64,000 nt of DNA. It comes from Endomychus coccineus. Its lineage: Eukaryota > Arthropoda > Insecta > Coleoptera > Endomychidae. The notes below the pieces were generated by a model. The model did not search any database, was not told the origin of the DNA, and was given only the letters and a program-made list of their open reading frames with translations. The DNA lies in the NCBI GenBank assembly GCA_958510875.1, contig OY294067.1:277308742-277372741 (forward strand). The letters are read 5' to 3'. This document shows, piece after piece, positions 36,003 through 47,255 of the stretch. The first letter of the stretch is position 1, and the number at the start of each line of letters is the position of its first letter. A program made the translations under genes and the position numbers.

Positions 36003-36064
36003 AAAAAAGAATCGAACCGGAGTCTGGGGGTCGGGTGATTTAACCCCTAGACCACATAGCCGTT
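36003..36064 (-). repeat. tRNA-like SINE head or decayed tRNA
   Basis: The minus strand contains a perfect A-box match TGGTCTAGGGG and a B-box GGTTCGATTC spaced as in a tRNA, with a T6 terminator immediately after (36,003-36,008). No convincing anticodon stem forms, so this is more likely a tRNA-derived SINE head or pseudo-tRNA than a working gene. Confidence 0.4.
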
Positions 36065-36559
36065 TCCTATAAACTGTTACGTACGATGTTAATTCGAGTT
36101 TACTTAAATAATTGTTCTTGTTTTTGTTGAAATTTGGGTGGAAGCAGTTTTAAATTAACTTAAATTTACTGTAAAAGTTTTGAATCGATTCAATGAATAC
36201 TTTGGGAGTTACGATTTTTTTCAATTTTCAACCCTTCAGAAAACGGTGTGTTTATTAAACGATTTTCCTGAAAAACAATAGGATTCGTCACCGAACAGCA
36301 AATGATTTTTGTCAAAATTCGAATATGACAGGACCTTTCGTTTTTGAGTTATCGTGTAGAGTTCAGACAGACAGACAGTTGCATACAATTCGATGAAAAA
36401 TACCATGGTGCAGGAATTTTTTCTTTAGGACATTTTGTAACGATTTTGGAAATAGTTTGAATAAATGCGATAATTATACTCTTCGGACTTTGTCACGGAG
36501 AGTAGAATTAATACTCGAATCTATAATATACTATTAAGAAAGCTCTTTAGATTTATTTT

Positions 36560-38176
36560 GCCCCACGTTGTGGTGACAATTATTAACTAAACTCTTATGA
36601 GTTTATTATTTAATTATGAATTATTATTAATTCTACCGGCTAGCTTTCTTATTGTATTTTGAATCTTATTAATGTTTGTTTGATTTGTATAATGAATTTT
36701 TACCTTTTTATTTTATTTATTTTAAACACAATGTTCTTTGAATGTTAAAAACTTTTATATTTAAATTTCTATGACTCTATTTTTATCTCGAGTATCAATT
36801 TTAACAATTTTATGTTCAAATAGATCTATGATCTAACCTCAAAATTATTTACTATTAATATTTGTTTACAAAGTTATAATCTACAATCTTTCTTTCAGAT
36901 TTACAGACAGATAATAATACAATGGATAAATAATAAATAAACTTACGTTCAGTTTATATCCAAGAATATGTTTTAAAATGTAGGCAATGTTCAATTGGCT
37001 TGATCTTCAGATTAATTTGATAATTCACTTTTAACCGTACACAATTTCTTTGCTATACACAATAAACACAGGTAAACTATTTGGTTACTTCTTTTGGAAT
37101 CAGGAACTGTTGAAAATTGTTTACTTAGTTTTATTCTTTTTATTAAAGATACAAAACTCTTTAATGATGTTTGGAATTTTATCGAATGCTGGCTATCGTT
37201 CGACGTTACTTATGAATTGTAGGTTATTGTAACCTTGAAACTTTGTTCGGAGATTTGGAACACTACTTGACTTGTAGAAATTATTTATTTGCTTCGGTTA
37301 CTTTCAACCTTACGAAGCTACTGGAACACTTGGGTTCACCGATGTTTATCCAATAATCTAAGGTTATGGAAAATTTTGTGAGTTGCATTGAGTACCTTCA
37401 ATCTCTAGATATAATTGCTAACTAACTTGGCTTGTCTTCAGATGCCTTTTATAGGCCTTCAAAAAGGACGCCAAGTATTTTCAAAAATAACCAATGAGCT
37501 GCTTAGTTTACCTATCAAGAATGCTTTGATGATTGTTGAAAACTGACATAAGTTTACATTGTTACTAGTCTGACGTTTATAAAATCGCCTCGACCAATCA
37601 GAATTAAGTATTCTATAAATTTTGAATTTTTGGAGATTTTCAACTTATTTTAAATGATGATGATTCCTTCTTTTTAAATTCATATTGCCTACTTTTTTCC
37701 ACACACTTTGGTATAAGATAACCTATGATTAGGTTATTATTAATATGATTATTCCAATAATTATTATAAATTTGGCAGTTGTCATTCTTAAAAACTAATA
37801 CATAATATAACATATCAATAACATTTCTTTAACATTTTATAACTCAAATTTACTAATCCTAACTTATATCTATAACATTTTTCAATAGTTTGTGCTATCT
37901 CATGATAGTTTTTGTAATCATTTTAATCATGATTTCTGTCTTCGTAACACTGTACGTTTATTCACTTTCACTGAAGTTCTTGTTTTACACTTCTATTTTA
38001 ATTACATTGTTGTTTATTATGTTTTACATTGTTCATTATATTATACTAACTATTATTTAACTTTTAATATTGTTTTTAATTCCATATAATATCTTTTTAT
38101 TAATCTTTTCTGATTTTCAATGTTCGGTAAGTTCTAATTTTATCATTTTTGTTGTTTAGGAAATGAAATCATAACA
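36560..38176 (-). mobile_element. decayed LTR plus primer-binding site of the Ty3-like family
   Basis: 36,581-38,176 (1,596 bp) is homologous along its length to the LTRs of the intact element at 48,651-54,832, with many substitutions and small indels. At its left edge, 36,560-36,580 retains a mutated primer-binding-site block (GCCCCACGTTG), so this is a 5' LTR plus leader rather than a solo LTR. The internal and 3' parts are gone. Confidence 0.85.
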
Positions 38177-38390
38177 ATACATAAATAATTTCTGAGTAAT
38201 ATCACATTTTTTCTGTAGAATGTATTTTTTCTTTAGGACTTTATAATTCGAAATTCTTTGGATATTCGGAATAAACGAAAGAACGAAACAATAATGCTCA
38301 ACTTTGAACTCATGTCTAACGCCAAAGTAATTTGAGAGACCATATTCGCTTGTTTGTGCAATACTTTTACCAATTCTATTTATTTTGCAG

Positions 38391-38520
38391 ATGTCCTTCC
38401 CAGATGGCTGCTGAAGGATGTTATTTCAAATATTCAGAATCCAAGGATTATCCACAATGTTGTGAAGCTGAACATATATGTCCACCAGATGCTAACAAAG
38501 TTACCGAGAAAACGTTGTAA
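38391..38520 (+). CDS. SVWC secreted protein 1, exon 3
   Basis: 130 nt, entering in phase 2 after acceptor TTTTGCAG and ending TAA. It encodes CPSQMAAEGCYFKYSESKDY, then PQCCEAEHICPPDANK, with cysteines 4-8 including the diagnostic CC pair. AATAAA at 38,551-38,556 is the likely polyadenylation signal. Confidence 0.9.
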
Positions 38521-38550
38521 TTCACTAATTTTCCCTAATATATTGTCGTC

Positions 38551-38556
38551 AATAAA
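38551..38556 (+). terminator. polyadenylation signal of SVWC gene 1
   Basis: AATAAA, 30 bp after the stop codon at 38,518-38,520. Confidence 0.6.
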
Positions 38557-39842
38557 TTGATTCATTGTATCCCCTATCCCGCTTATCCAAGTCAGTTCTT
38601 ATTTTGCATTCAAGTCTGATGAGACTCCCCTAAGAAACAATAGTAGCCAGACGAACTCGGTATCTTTTCCTCTGTATAGCACAAGATTGTGTGAACCTAC
38701 CAAAAGATTAAATCAGATTTATGGTCAAACGACCTTTGATTGTCATGAAGTTCTTCGACGTCTAGTTATGGTAATTGTCCAATTTGAACAGAAAATGAAA
38801 TTATGACTTTTTAAAGATGATATGTCATTTGCAATGTCACTACATATGGTGGTGACCAATGGCAGAATAAGTTTGTGAAATGTACAATTGCAATTGTCCA
38901 TAACCCTTCCATAACAGCCTTGCTCACAATTGAGAAGTTATGAACTCATTTCAATATAAAATTGCGTTGTTCCAAAATTTCTTGTAATTGTTGAAATTTT
39001 CAACTGGAGAAAGGCGTGCAAATATATTTACGAATTGGTATTTACGACAGTCTTGTGATTTGAAGCGAGCCAGATGTATGCTATTGCTTTACAAGGTAGA
39101 CAAACGAAACGTTATCAAGTATTTAGAAGGTTGGACCTGGTTGTCTCCATATGCGATGCGCTCAATAACTTTTACAAGGTTAGGCAGAATCCATCTTCGG
39201 AGGAAATAATAAGTCATTCCATAATATAAAGAGATATACATCCAAATCAAGTCGGCATGCTTTCGCGATAAATGGAAATTCAAGTCAAAAAGTTTGCGAG
39301 AAATGTTAGCGTTGTTATGAATATGGAGGATTGGTCAAATATTCAACGTTCTCTTTTGCAGTTGAAGGCGAGTTATCAATCTATAATTCACGCCCATCCT
39401 ACCTTCATTTTTGTCGAATCTTTATGGAACTTATCAATTAAATCACGTATATTCAATATTTTATGCTGTATAAATATTCTCTTCTTAGTAAGCTAAAATA
39501 AGCACGTACGTACGTACGGTTGTTTTTCCATTTATTTGCACAATTGTGCTTGCCTGCATGTAAGATTGTTTAAACAAATTATCTCGTCAAACTTTTGGTG
39601 CTTAGTCGTTCATAAAATAAATAAAAATGCAATAATTTACTATTAGGCGATATATTAAGTATTTTATGTCGATAGAAGAATAGATAATAAAATAATAATG
39701 AACTATTTGTTCTTTACAAATAATTATGGTAGCAACACTGAAAATCATTCTCCTACCTACGTCCATTATTCATTGTTTTACTCTTGTAAATTGCTATATG
39801 ACAATCTCATATCTTCATTTAATTATAGATCTTTGAAGCAAC
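38557..39842. other. intergenic region between SVWC genes 1 and 2
   Basis: 1.3 kb, AT-rich, without a supported gene or repeat. The promoter of gene 2 should be here. A possible intron acceptor (TTAATTATAG) just before 39,831 hints at a non-coding first exon for gene 2. Confidence 0.4.
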
Positions 39843-39912
39843 ATGTTCAAGTTAAGAATTATCTGTTTGGTGATGGTTTTCGCAGTAATGGAAATAAGTG
39901 TTGAGGCTAAAG
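39843..39912 (+). CDS. SVWC secreted protein 2, exon 1 (signal peptide)
   Basis: The start ATG encodes MFKLRIICLVMVFAVMEIS then VEAK, a hydrophobic signal peptide with a plausible cleavage after VEA. It ends in phase 1 at donor GTAATT. The whole protein (39,843-39,912, 40,392-40,500, 41,424-41,520) is 91 residues, nearly all signal peptide plus SVWC domain. It is closest to gene 1, sharing the KDYPQCCE block. The gene is compact (1.7 kb) and free of recognised transposons. Confidence 0.87.
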
Positions 39913-40391
39913 GTAATTTTTATTATCATATTCATGATGTTTCGATAGAATTACATAGTTTTAGAAGTAAGTAGCTTTATTGCAAAATAGTTTAATCAAT
40001 ATAATTTGACGAAGAAATGGAACAAAAAATCTATGGTGATAAGAATACCATTCAAAAAGAGGTACATTTAATTGGTAAAACTGTTTTCGCTCAGAGTCGC
40101 CCATAAAGGTTGATCCAAACTAATCCCTTGGTATGATTTCAGCTTAAAATTAACGAATATTTCTCGAGTGATACAATCTGGATTTTTCAACCCCGCATAT
40201 GTCATCAACATTTATTAAATAATAAATATTTCTGCAGTTATTTATTTCAGTTGTTAATTTATTGCTTATTAGGGGGTAGGGGCGTCTTCTGTTAGTTGAG
40301 GGTTACTTAAGACATTGCAAGAAACACATTTTGTATGTTCTTTTTTTTATTAGATCCCTATTTGACTTTAATATTATTATGATGTCTACAG

Positions 40392-40500
40392 GTTCTTGTG
40401 ATTTTCATGGACACATCTATAAAACTGGCGAAGACTTCACTATACCTGGAGAATGTTTGAAATATACTTGTAACGACGATGGGAGCATAGGAGCCTTGAC
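40392..40500 (+). CDS. SVWC secreted protein 2, exon 2
   Basis: 109 nt, phases 1 and 2 as in gene 1, between acceptor CTACAG and donor GTAAGT. It encodes SCDFHGHIYKTGEDFTIPGE, then CLKYTCNDDGSIGALT, with cysteines 1-3 of the SVWC domain. Confidence 0.92.
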
Positions 40501-41423
40501 GTAAGTTCAATAATTATATTGTGTGGAAATGTAAGACAGGATGATGATGAAGGCCAATCATGAAGTAAGACACATTTTTATTCAATACCCAATGATTTCA
40601 TTCCGTTCAAAATGGCATAGAAGGGAGAAACGAATCATTTCGCGGTTTGCTGTTGAACAAAGTAATGCTTTTACTTCCCCTATGCGTAGTATACGGCTTG
40701 ATTCAGATAGAGCGGGATATTGCCATTCAATAAGTGTGATATAGAACCGACGCAGATGACAATAGAATGTATCTCCAACTTGAATCAAAATGGGCATGAT
40801 TTATAAGGCATGTACCCGTTAACTAACGGTACAGACCAGTACTTATACTAGAACTGGGCAAAACTGTTTCAAATAGGAGGTACAAAATAGAGTTGCCAAT
40901 CTGTAGAGTGTAATGAAAGTATTGTAAACCGTAAAAAAAATTCCGAATTTTCGCGGACATATCTATTTTGAACATTTCTTATTAGATCTAGACTAATTTT
41001 GACGCGTGTGTGTGGTATGTGGTCTCCTTGAAAGATTCGTGTTGTGTTTCATAAATGTTCAATTCCAAAGGAGAAGCGTGAGGTATTTAGATCAAGTGAT
41101 GGTTGGAAATGTCACTGGTGCCCAACGTGTGGCCCAAAACCTCCTTCAAAACCTTCACTCTCAGATGGAGATCGAAACTTCATTCAAGTTATCTCAATCC
41201 TTCTAAACCAAGCCCCTGAGCTCGTCAGAATCTCACCATTTTGACATCTCTTGCACCAACCAATTGTTGTATAATATATAAATGTGAGGATAATCACTTT
41301 TTGTTACCATAACCCCAACATAATCTAAATAATCTAAAATGTTCATCATATATATATTTATGAATATTATATACCTTTGTTGGAAAATGCCAATGCCTGA
41401 TTCTGTTGTTCTATATTTTGCAG

Positions 41424-41520
41424 CTGTCCATCAGCGGGAGTTAAAGAAGGATGCAAGATAGTAAAGTCAGCGGAGAAAGATTATCCACAGTGTTGTGAAA
41501 TTAAGTTTGAATGTGCATAA
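41424..41520 (+). CDS. SVWC secreted protein 2, exon 3
   Basis: 97 nt after acceptor TTTTGCAG, ending TAA. It encodes CPSAGVKEGCKIVKSAEKDY, then PQCCEIKFECA, with cysteines 4-8. The protein stops one residue after the last cysteine, so there is no tail. No canonical polyadenylation signal was seen close by. Confidence 0.92.
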
Positions 41521-42040
41521 AATATATAGATGGAACTATTATTTGTTTTCATTCAAACCTTCTTGTCCACTATCAAGTACCGTTCGATGATCATACAGAT
41601 ACCAATGCTGGCTTGTATTTTGAGTCTAATCCATTGTCTATTATTATTATATAAGTCCTGGATGAGTTCAGGAGACTAGTACTTTGAGTTGAATTCCTTT
41701 CAGGTTGGTAGTATTCATAATATCTAACTATGCTATTCATTATTTTATTCACAAGCCAAAATAATAACCAGCAAATGCATTTGTAATATTTTGTTCTACT
41801 TTTTGCGTTAAGAAAAATGTAGGTTATGGGATGAAAATAAAAACCAAGGTTTACTTCGTTAGCCATCACTAATAGAATGTTCTGTCAGAAAAAGAAACGT
41901 AAATTTGGATCTGCAATAGGAATACTGAATCATGAGTTTCAGAACCAGTTTCAGCCTGCTCTAAGAATGCCATCTACAATGGCTGGAGAATCATCGGCAT
42001 GCTAGATTATTTACAGATTTTTTTTATATGGCTGTTAAGA
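41521..42040. other. intergenic stretch, nothing recognised
   Basis: AT-rich sequence downstream of SVWC gene 2. No feature seen. Confidence 0.4.
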
Positions 42041-44030
42041 TACAATGTCCCGTCATGAATCCGGTTCGGATTTTTAGGTTAATACCTACCTTTTTCCTAA
42101 ATTTACCGAGGGGAATTTTGTACTGTTCATGTACAGGGAGAGAACTCTAGTGTTTAGTGATGAGATCTTTGTTTTCTACCCTGAGGATTTCCTATACATT
42201 ACGTTAAGAAGGTTTCTGTTCTATCAGTGGCATTTCATTTCAGCTCGATCGCGAGCACGAGTGTCCTCCATTTCGGAATGGCCTAGGACCCATCCTTGAA
42301 CTAATGATGTTCGACTTCAGTGCTCTTATGGCTGCTTGACTATCAGGAATGATGGCTACATCCTTCGTATGGATTGAGTTGTGCATTTACTCATGGGTTC
42401 TGACTATGGTCCTGAGAACGAAAACTCCGGCCCCCGTTACCTTCTGTGGTTCTTGATCCATCGGTATATCAATAGAATGCGACTATTCCCCTGAATCCAC
42501 TCTCCTTTATTTCCAAGGTGGATGGGGAAGTTCTGTGTAGAAAGGAACACCTTGTAGATGTCGTCCCTTGGTGCCATGACTAATGGGTGTTTTATGTTCA
42601 GAGAGTCGTTTTCCTTCCAACAAAGTTTTATGCTTCCCTGAGAATCTTCTTTGCTTATATATTAAGCAGTCTTTTTCATAGTCTTTGAACTGCTTTGTGG
42701 AATGAGTCCTAATATTTTCTCAATCTGGTTATAGGACAAGTCCCAGTTATACATTTGTTTGATAATATGCCTGGTCCTATTGTTCTAGGCTATCGCCACG
42801 TAGGTGAGGGTGGATGTTTATTCAGAGCAGTATCTGGGATTACTCCATGTTCTACCTGCCATCTTTCTGCACACTATTAGGGTATATTTACATTACTTGA
42901 GTGCTAGTCGTAGGTGAAGTTATATCCAGTGCTATGACTAGATTTTGACATCATCCTTCAGCTTGATGGTAATTCCATTCAGCTAAACTTGCTTCATGTG
43001 ATCCATCTCCGTTTATACGTAAATGCCACTATTATAGTTTTACTAGGGTTAATTCCTACTCAGGCCGATATAAACCATTTCTCAGCGATCTACCTTGCAT
43101 ATAGTAAAGTTCCTGTAACATGGAATTCGTCCAGTAGATCGTACACAGTAATGTAATTCCTAAGTTTTATGCCTCCCTGAGATTCTTTGCTTAAATTAAG
43201 CAGTCTTTTTCGCAGTGTTTGAATTGCTTTATGGAGGGAGTTTCAATATTTTATCCATCTAGTTGTAGGACAAGACCCCAGCGTTCCAGTCGTACATGTG
43301 AGCTTTTGCGTCTTAGTTATAGTTTGATATTTTGCCTGGTCCTATTAATCTAGGCTATAGCCACATAGGTGAGGATGGACGACACCATGGTGTTTATCCA
43401 GAGCAGTATCTTGCATTATTCCATGTTCTACCTGCCATCGTTCTGCACACTATTAGGGTATATTATTATTTTATCGATCTAGTTGTAGGACAAGACCCCA
43501 GCGCACCAGTTATAGATGTGAGCCTTTGGGTCTTACTCAATACTCTTTGTTTGATATTTTGCCTGGTCCTATTGATCTAGGCTATCGCCATATAGGTGAA
43601 GGTGGGCGACACCATCATGGTGTTTCTCCAGAGCAGTATCTGGGATTACTCCATGTTCTACCTGCCATCCTTCTGGACACTATTAGGGTATCGTTACATC
43701 AATTGAATCCTGGTCGTAGGTGAAGTTTTTTCCAGTGCTATGACTAGCTAAGTGCTTCATGTGGTCGATCTTCGTTTTCCACGTAAATGCCACTATTATA
43801 GTTTTACTAGGGTTAATTCCTACTCACGCCGATATACACAATTTCTCAGCGACCTTAAGATCTTCCTGGATGATATCGCATAGAGGGGTGTCAAAATTTC
43901 TCCAGCCTGGCATATAGTCGAGGTGCTGTAACGTGGAATTCTTCCGGAAACTAAGATCGTGCACAGTATATTCTAAGATAAAAATGGTTTTTAATGATGG
44001 CGAATGATTCATAATCGCATCAGGCAGCGA
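42041..44030 (-). mobile_element. LINE remnant with internal tandem duplications
   Basis: Minus-strand frames show a LINE reverse-transcriptase end (LKVAEKLCISA and VGINPSKTIIVAFTWKTKI near 43,760-43,850) and RNase H-like pieces near 42,300-42,520. A block of about 120 bp (TTGCCTGGTCCTATT...CTATTAGGGTAT) occurs three times, at about 42,768-42,890, 43,333-43,460 and 43,556-43,690, so the element has been internally duplicated. Many stops; non-functional. Confidence 0.6.
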
Positions 44031-44255
44031 CATATTTTGATAATTCGTGTTATAAGGTGACCTGGCTTACAATAAAAACTCAATTGAATTATCTTACAAT
44101 CTTCTAGAATATTGAGGTATGTTCAATTACACGATTCAAGGATTTCAAAACAAGCAATCAAGCATCATCCAAAGTGAATTTCTGTATATTATCATAATTA
44201 TGTATTATGTCATCAGACATAAGATGAGTTTCTAAAAGGAAGCATAAGATGAATC

Positions 44256-44263
44256 TATAAATA
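44256..44263 (+). promoter_or_regulatory. candidate TATA box of SVWC gene 3
   Basis: TATAAATA, 41 bp upstream of the ATG at 44,305, giving a very short leader if initiation is about 30 bp downstream. Sequence match only. Confidence 0.4.
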
Positions 44264-44304
44264 CAAGTGAAAGGGAATTGGGAAGGTATTTGTTCAAACA
44301 CGAC

Positions 44305-44374
44305 ATGACTGCTTTAACGTTTGTGTTGTTTCTAGTTTTCGTTATCGCTATAGGAAATATTCATACCCAGAATG
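44305..44374 (+). CDS. SVWC secreted protein 3, exon 1 (signal peptide)
   Basis: The start ATG encodes MTALTFVLFLVFVIAIGNIH then TQN, a signal peptide. A longer reading from 44,278 would begin with a TTG codon and is not favoured. It ends in phase 1 at donor GTAAGT. The full protein (44,305-44,374, 47,150-47,255, 59,543-59,783) is 138 residues with all eight SVWC cysteines, and differs from genes 1 and 2 by a C-terminal P/Q/F-rich tail. Intron 1 is 2.8 kb and intron 2 is 12.3 kb. Confidence 0.82.
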
Positions 44375-44511
44375 GTAAGTACTTTAAGCTCTGTATCACA
44401 ATTTATACTGAAATACTTTATTGGGAAGAGAAATGTATAACTGCTATCCTTGTTTTCGCTAAATAAGGTATCAACAAAAATTAAATTCATAGCATTACGT
44501 TCAATACATCT

Positions 44512-45433
44512 ACTTGACAGCTGTCAAATATTCAGTAGCCTACTATGACCGCAACGTTAATGCGACGAAATTTTAAATGTGTCTTTATTTTGGACAACTT
44601 TTATTGTAGATATGAATTCTACCCAGTTAAACTTGAATCTCATGGAAGCGCACATATCATAACCATTATGACACACCTGCTTTTAAAATGATTCAAGCAA
44701 GTACTGCCGCATCAGAGTTATGACGAGATCCAGTCAACAATTAGCTATTTTGTTTACATCCTTGAATGACATCTGAGTGTTACTGTATATTTGTAATATA
44801 TTCCTCCATTCATGAATATATTCTTTATAATTTAATATCCGTCGAGAAGTTTCTACCTTACAACCGAATAACAAAATCCAAGTGTTACTTATTGAGATGT
44901 GTATTAAAAATTACGTTTTAAACATTGAAATGTTACTGCATGTTGCAAGCAGACTATTATGAAATACAAGTTACTTGACAGCTGTCAAATATTCAGTAGC
45001 CTACTATGACCGCAACGTTAATGCGACGAAATTTTAAATGTGTCTTTATTTTGGACAACTTTTATTGTAGATATGAATTCTACCCAGTTAAACTTGAATC
45101 TCATGGAAGCGCACATATCATAACCATTATGACACACCTGCTTTTAAAATGATTCAAGCAAGTACTGCCGCATCAGAGTTATGACGAGATCCAGTCAACA
45201 ATTAGCTATTTTGTTTACATCCTTGAATGACATCTGAGTGTTACTGTATATTTGTAATATATTCCTCCATTCATGAATATATTCTTTATAATTTAATATC
45301 CGTCGAGAAGTTTCTACCTTACAACCGAATAACAAAATCCAAGTGTTACTTATTGAGATGTGTATTAAAAATTACGTTTTAAACATTGAAATGTTACTGC
45401 ATGTTGCAAGCAGACTATTATGAAATACAAGTT
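44512..45433. repeat. 461-bp head-to-tail duplication
   Basis: 44,512-44,972 and 44,973-45,433 appear identical over 461 bp by eye. Each copy begins with the 14-bp palindrome TTGACAGCTGTCAA region. No gene is seen in the unit. The near-perfect identity means a very recent event or an assembly duplication. It lies in intron 1 of SVWC gene 3. Confidence 0.9.
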
Positions 45434-45499
45434 AGTACATAATTTTTATATTTCGATTCAAGCATGTTGAAGATTACCCACATAGCATTTTGAACACGA

Positions 45500-45835
45500 C
45501 TCATAATTGATTTTGTAAATCCCGGATTTGTCGAAATCGGGAACTTTATCAAAGATGTTGCCTAAACGGTGTTTTAGCTTGTTCTTACATCCATAAACGG
45601 GTTGTATTGCAAAATTAGAAAACAAACTATGGAATTTATTAATTACTGAAGAATGATAAGTGAAAATTTTGAATTTTATTGAAGTATTTGGTTAGTTGGC
45701 TACGTTCCAATATCCTTTTTTGTTTAGAAATTAAATTATTGATCAAAGATTTGTGGTAACCATTGTCTAACGCAATTGGCTGAAGTTTCTCAACTTCGTT
45801 GTTATAATTTTGCTGGATCAAAAGGACGTTTAGTC
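45500..45835 (-). mobile_element. Penelope-like element coding fragment
   Basis: The minus-strand frame EVEKLQPIALDNGYHKSLIN followed by NLISKQKR resembles the region just before the endonuclease in Penelope-like elements. Short and isolated. Confidence 0.45.
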
Positions 45836-45839
45836 AAGA

Positions 45840-46110
45840 AAGTTTATCACTTTTAAAACACAGTAATCACAAATATCTAGGTAATTTAGAACGGATGGAA
45901 ACGTTTAAACGAAAAAGCAATTTATTAAATTTCGATTTATCTCCAGCTGAGGGTAACCCGTTGTTTACATTATTTTCCCCAATAGTATTTAAACAGGCAC
46001 CTTTTGATTCATAATTTAGTTTACTCTGATGATGACAACCTGGTAGCCGAAAGGACCTCAGTACTTTATTACTATTTTTAGGGGTGATTATTTCTTATCA
46101 ATAGTGTCTG
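45840..46110 (+). mobile_element. Penelope-like 3' fragment
   Basis: Degenerate coding end followed by the shared tail (GATGATGACAACCTGGTAGC, then AAAGGACCTCAGTACTTT). The same order occurs at 46,680-47,060 and 63,285-63,490. Confidence 0.6.
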
Positions 46111-46174
46111 AATTTGATAAATTGCTTTTTTGCTTATACATAATATTTATATTCATGACGATAATATACATAAT

Positions 46175-46575
46175 ATTTATATTATATATAAATTTTCGGG
46201 AAATAGGTCACATTAACACTTATGCTTTATATTTTCTCGTCTTTACGTACGTTTAAGTTTACGTTTCTCATCTGGTTTGAAAGTGAATACTTGAGCCTAA
46301 TGTTCTCGTTGATATATTATACTCATAACATTGATGTGTTAGAATTTCGATTATTCGTGTTTCTGTTCGTTTCGGCGACGTGGGCATTTTAATTGAGATT
46401 GGTGCGATAAGGACGCTTTGTGTAATACAATTAGTTTTAAGTAATCAAGTTTTAGACATAATAAGTCTTCTGATGATGGTCGTGAGACCAAAACCGTACG
46501 TTTTGGTCGAGAAAATATAAAACATAAGTGTTAATGTGACCTATTTCCCGAGAATTTATATATAATTCATACCTG
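46175..46575. mobile_element. MITE with about 60-bp inverted ends
   Basis: The left terminus (TTTTCGGGAAATAGGTCACA, then TTAACACTTATG) is inverted at the right end (CATAAGTGTTAATGTGACCT through TATATATAA). The interior is non-coding. A half copy lies at 31,331-31,560. Confidence 0.7.
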
Positions 46576-46679
46576 GGTCAAGAATCGTTATCATACTATT
46601 TATATTTATTTATTTAAATTCCCAATTTCGACAAATCTAAACTTTATTGAGTCGTGTTTAAAATGCTATATACTATCAG

Positions 46680-47060
46680 ACTAGAAGGAACATTTAACTC
46701 GTTATAAAGAACATTCTGCCCATATAAAGAAGAATAATAGTGAAGAATCAGCATTAGCAGAACATATTTCAAATACAGATCACACCATTTTTCAAAAAAG
46801 TTTATCACTTTAAACACAATACGGACAAATATCTAGCTAATTTGGCAGAGAATAGAAATGTATAAGAGGAAAAACTATTTATTAAATTCCGATTTATCTT
46901 CAAATGAGGGTAACTCCTTGTTTGCATTAACTCCAAATAGTAATTGAACAGGCTCATTTTGGTTTCTATTTTAGTTTACTCAAATGATGGATACTTGGTA
47001 GTTGGAACGTTCTTAGTACTTTAATAGTATATTCAACAGAAAAGGGTGATTCACAGTTGT
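46680..47060 (+). mobile_element. Penelope-like endonuclease end and 3' tail
   Basis: A plus-strand frame gives YKEHSAHIKKNNSEESALAE then HISNTDH, matching the GIY-YIG endonuclease region of Penelope-like elements (KEHxxxI...SALAEH). Degenerate sequence and the dispersed GATGATGGATACTTGGTAG tail follow. Truncated and inactive. Confidence 0.65.
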
Positions 47061-47149
47061 AAACCCTTTTAGTCTTATTTTATCTTTATTTATTTTGATG
47101 ATATTTTACTGAAATGGATGGTATTGAATTAGTTGAAATTTATTTGTAG

Positions 47150-47255
47150 ATGGAACGTGTGATTTTTATAATAGGACTGTTAGTGGAGAATTTACTGTAC
47201 CAGGGCGATGCTTGCTCTACCGATGCTTTCCTGGAATAGGAGTTAGGACAATAGG
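47150..47255 (+). CDS. SVWC secreted protein 3, exon 2
   Basis: 106 nt, phase 1 in and phase 2 out, between acceptor TTTGTAG and donor GTGAGT. It encodes GTCDFYNRTVSGEFTVPG, then RCLLYRCFPGIGVRTIG, with cysteines 1-3. It is one codon shorter than the same exon of genes 1 and 2. NRT is a potential N-glycosylation site. Confidence 0.88.

Larger units (their letters stand above)
34653..38390. other. intron 2 of SVWC gene 1
   Basis: A 3.7-kb intron packed with older mobile DNA: a Penelope-tail repeat (34,740-34,860), a LINE RNase H fragment (34,870-35,540), a tRNA-like SINE head (about 36,003-36,064) and a decayed LTR (36,581-38,176). Confidence 0.65.

Noticed and set aside
39495..39545. Repeated ACGT run (ACGTACGTACGTACG) as a regulatory site upstream of SVWC gene 2
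   Set aside because: A short simple repeat with no supporting context; nothing links it to regulation.
44278..44304. Upstream start for SVWC gene 3
   Set aside because: The codon at 44,278 is TTG. The ATG at 44,305 gives a better signal peptide and fits the TATA spacing.
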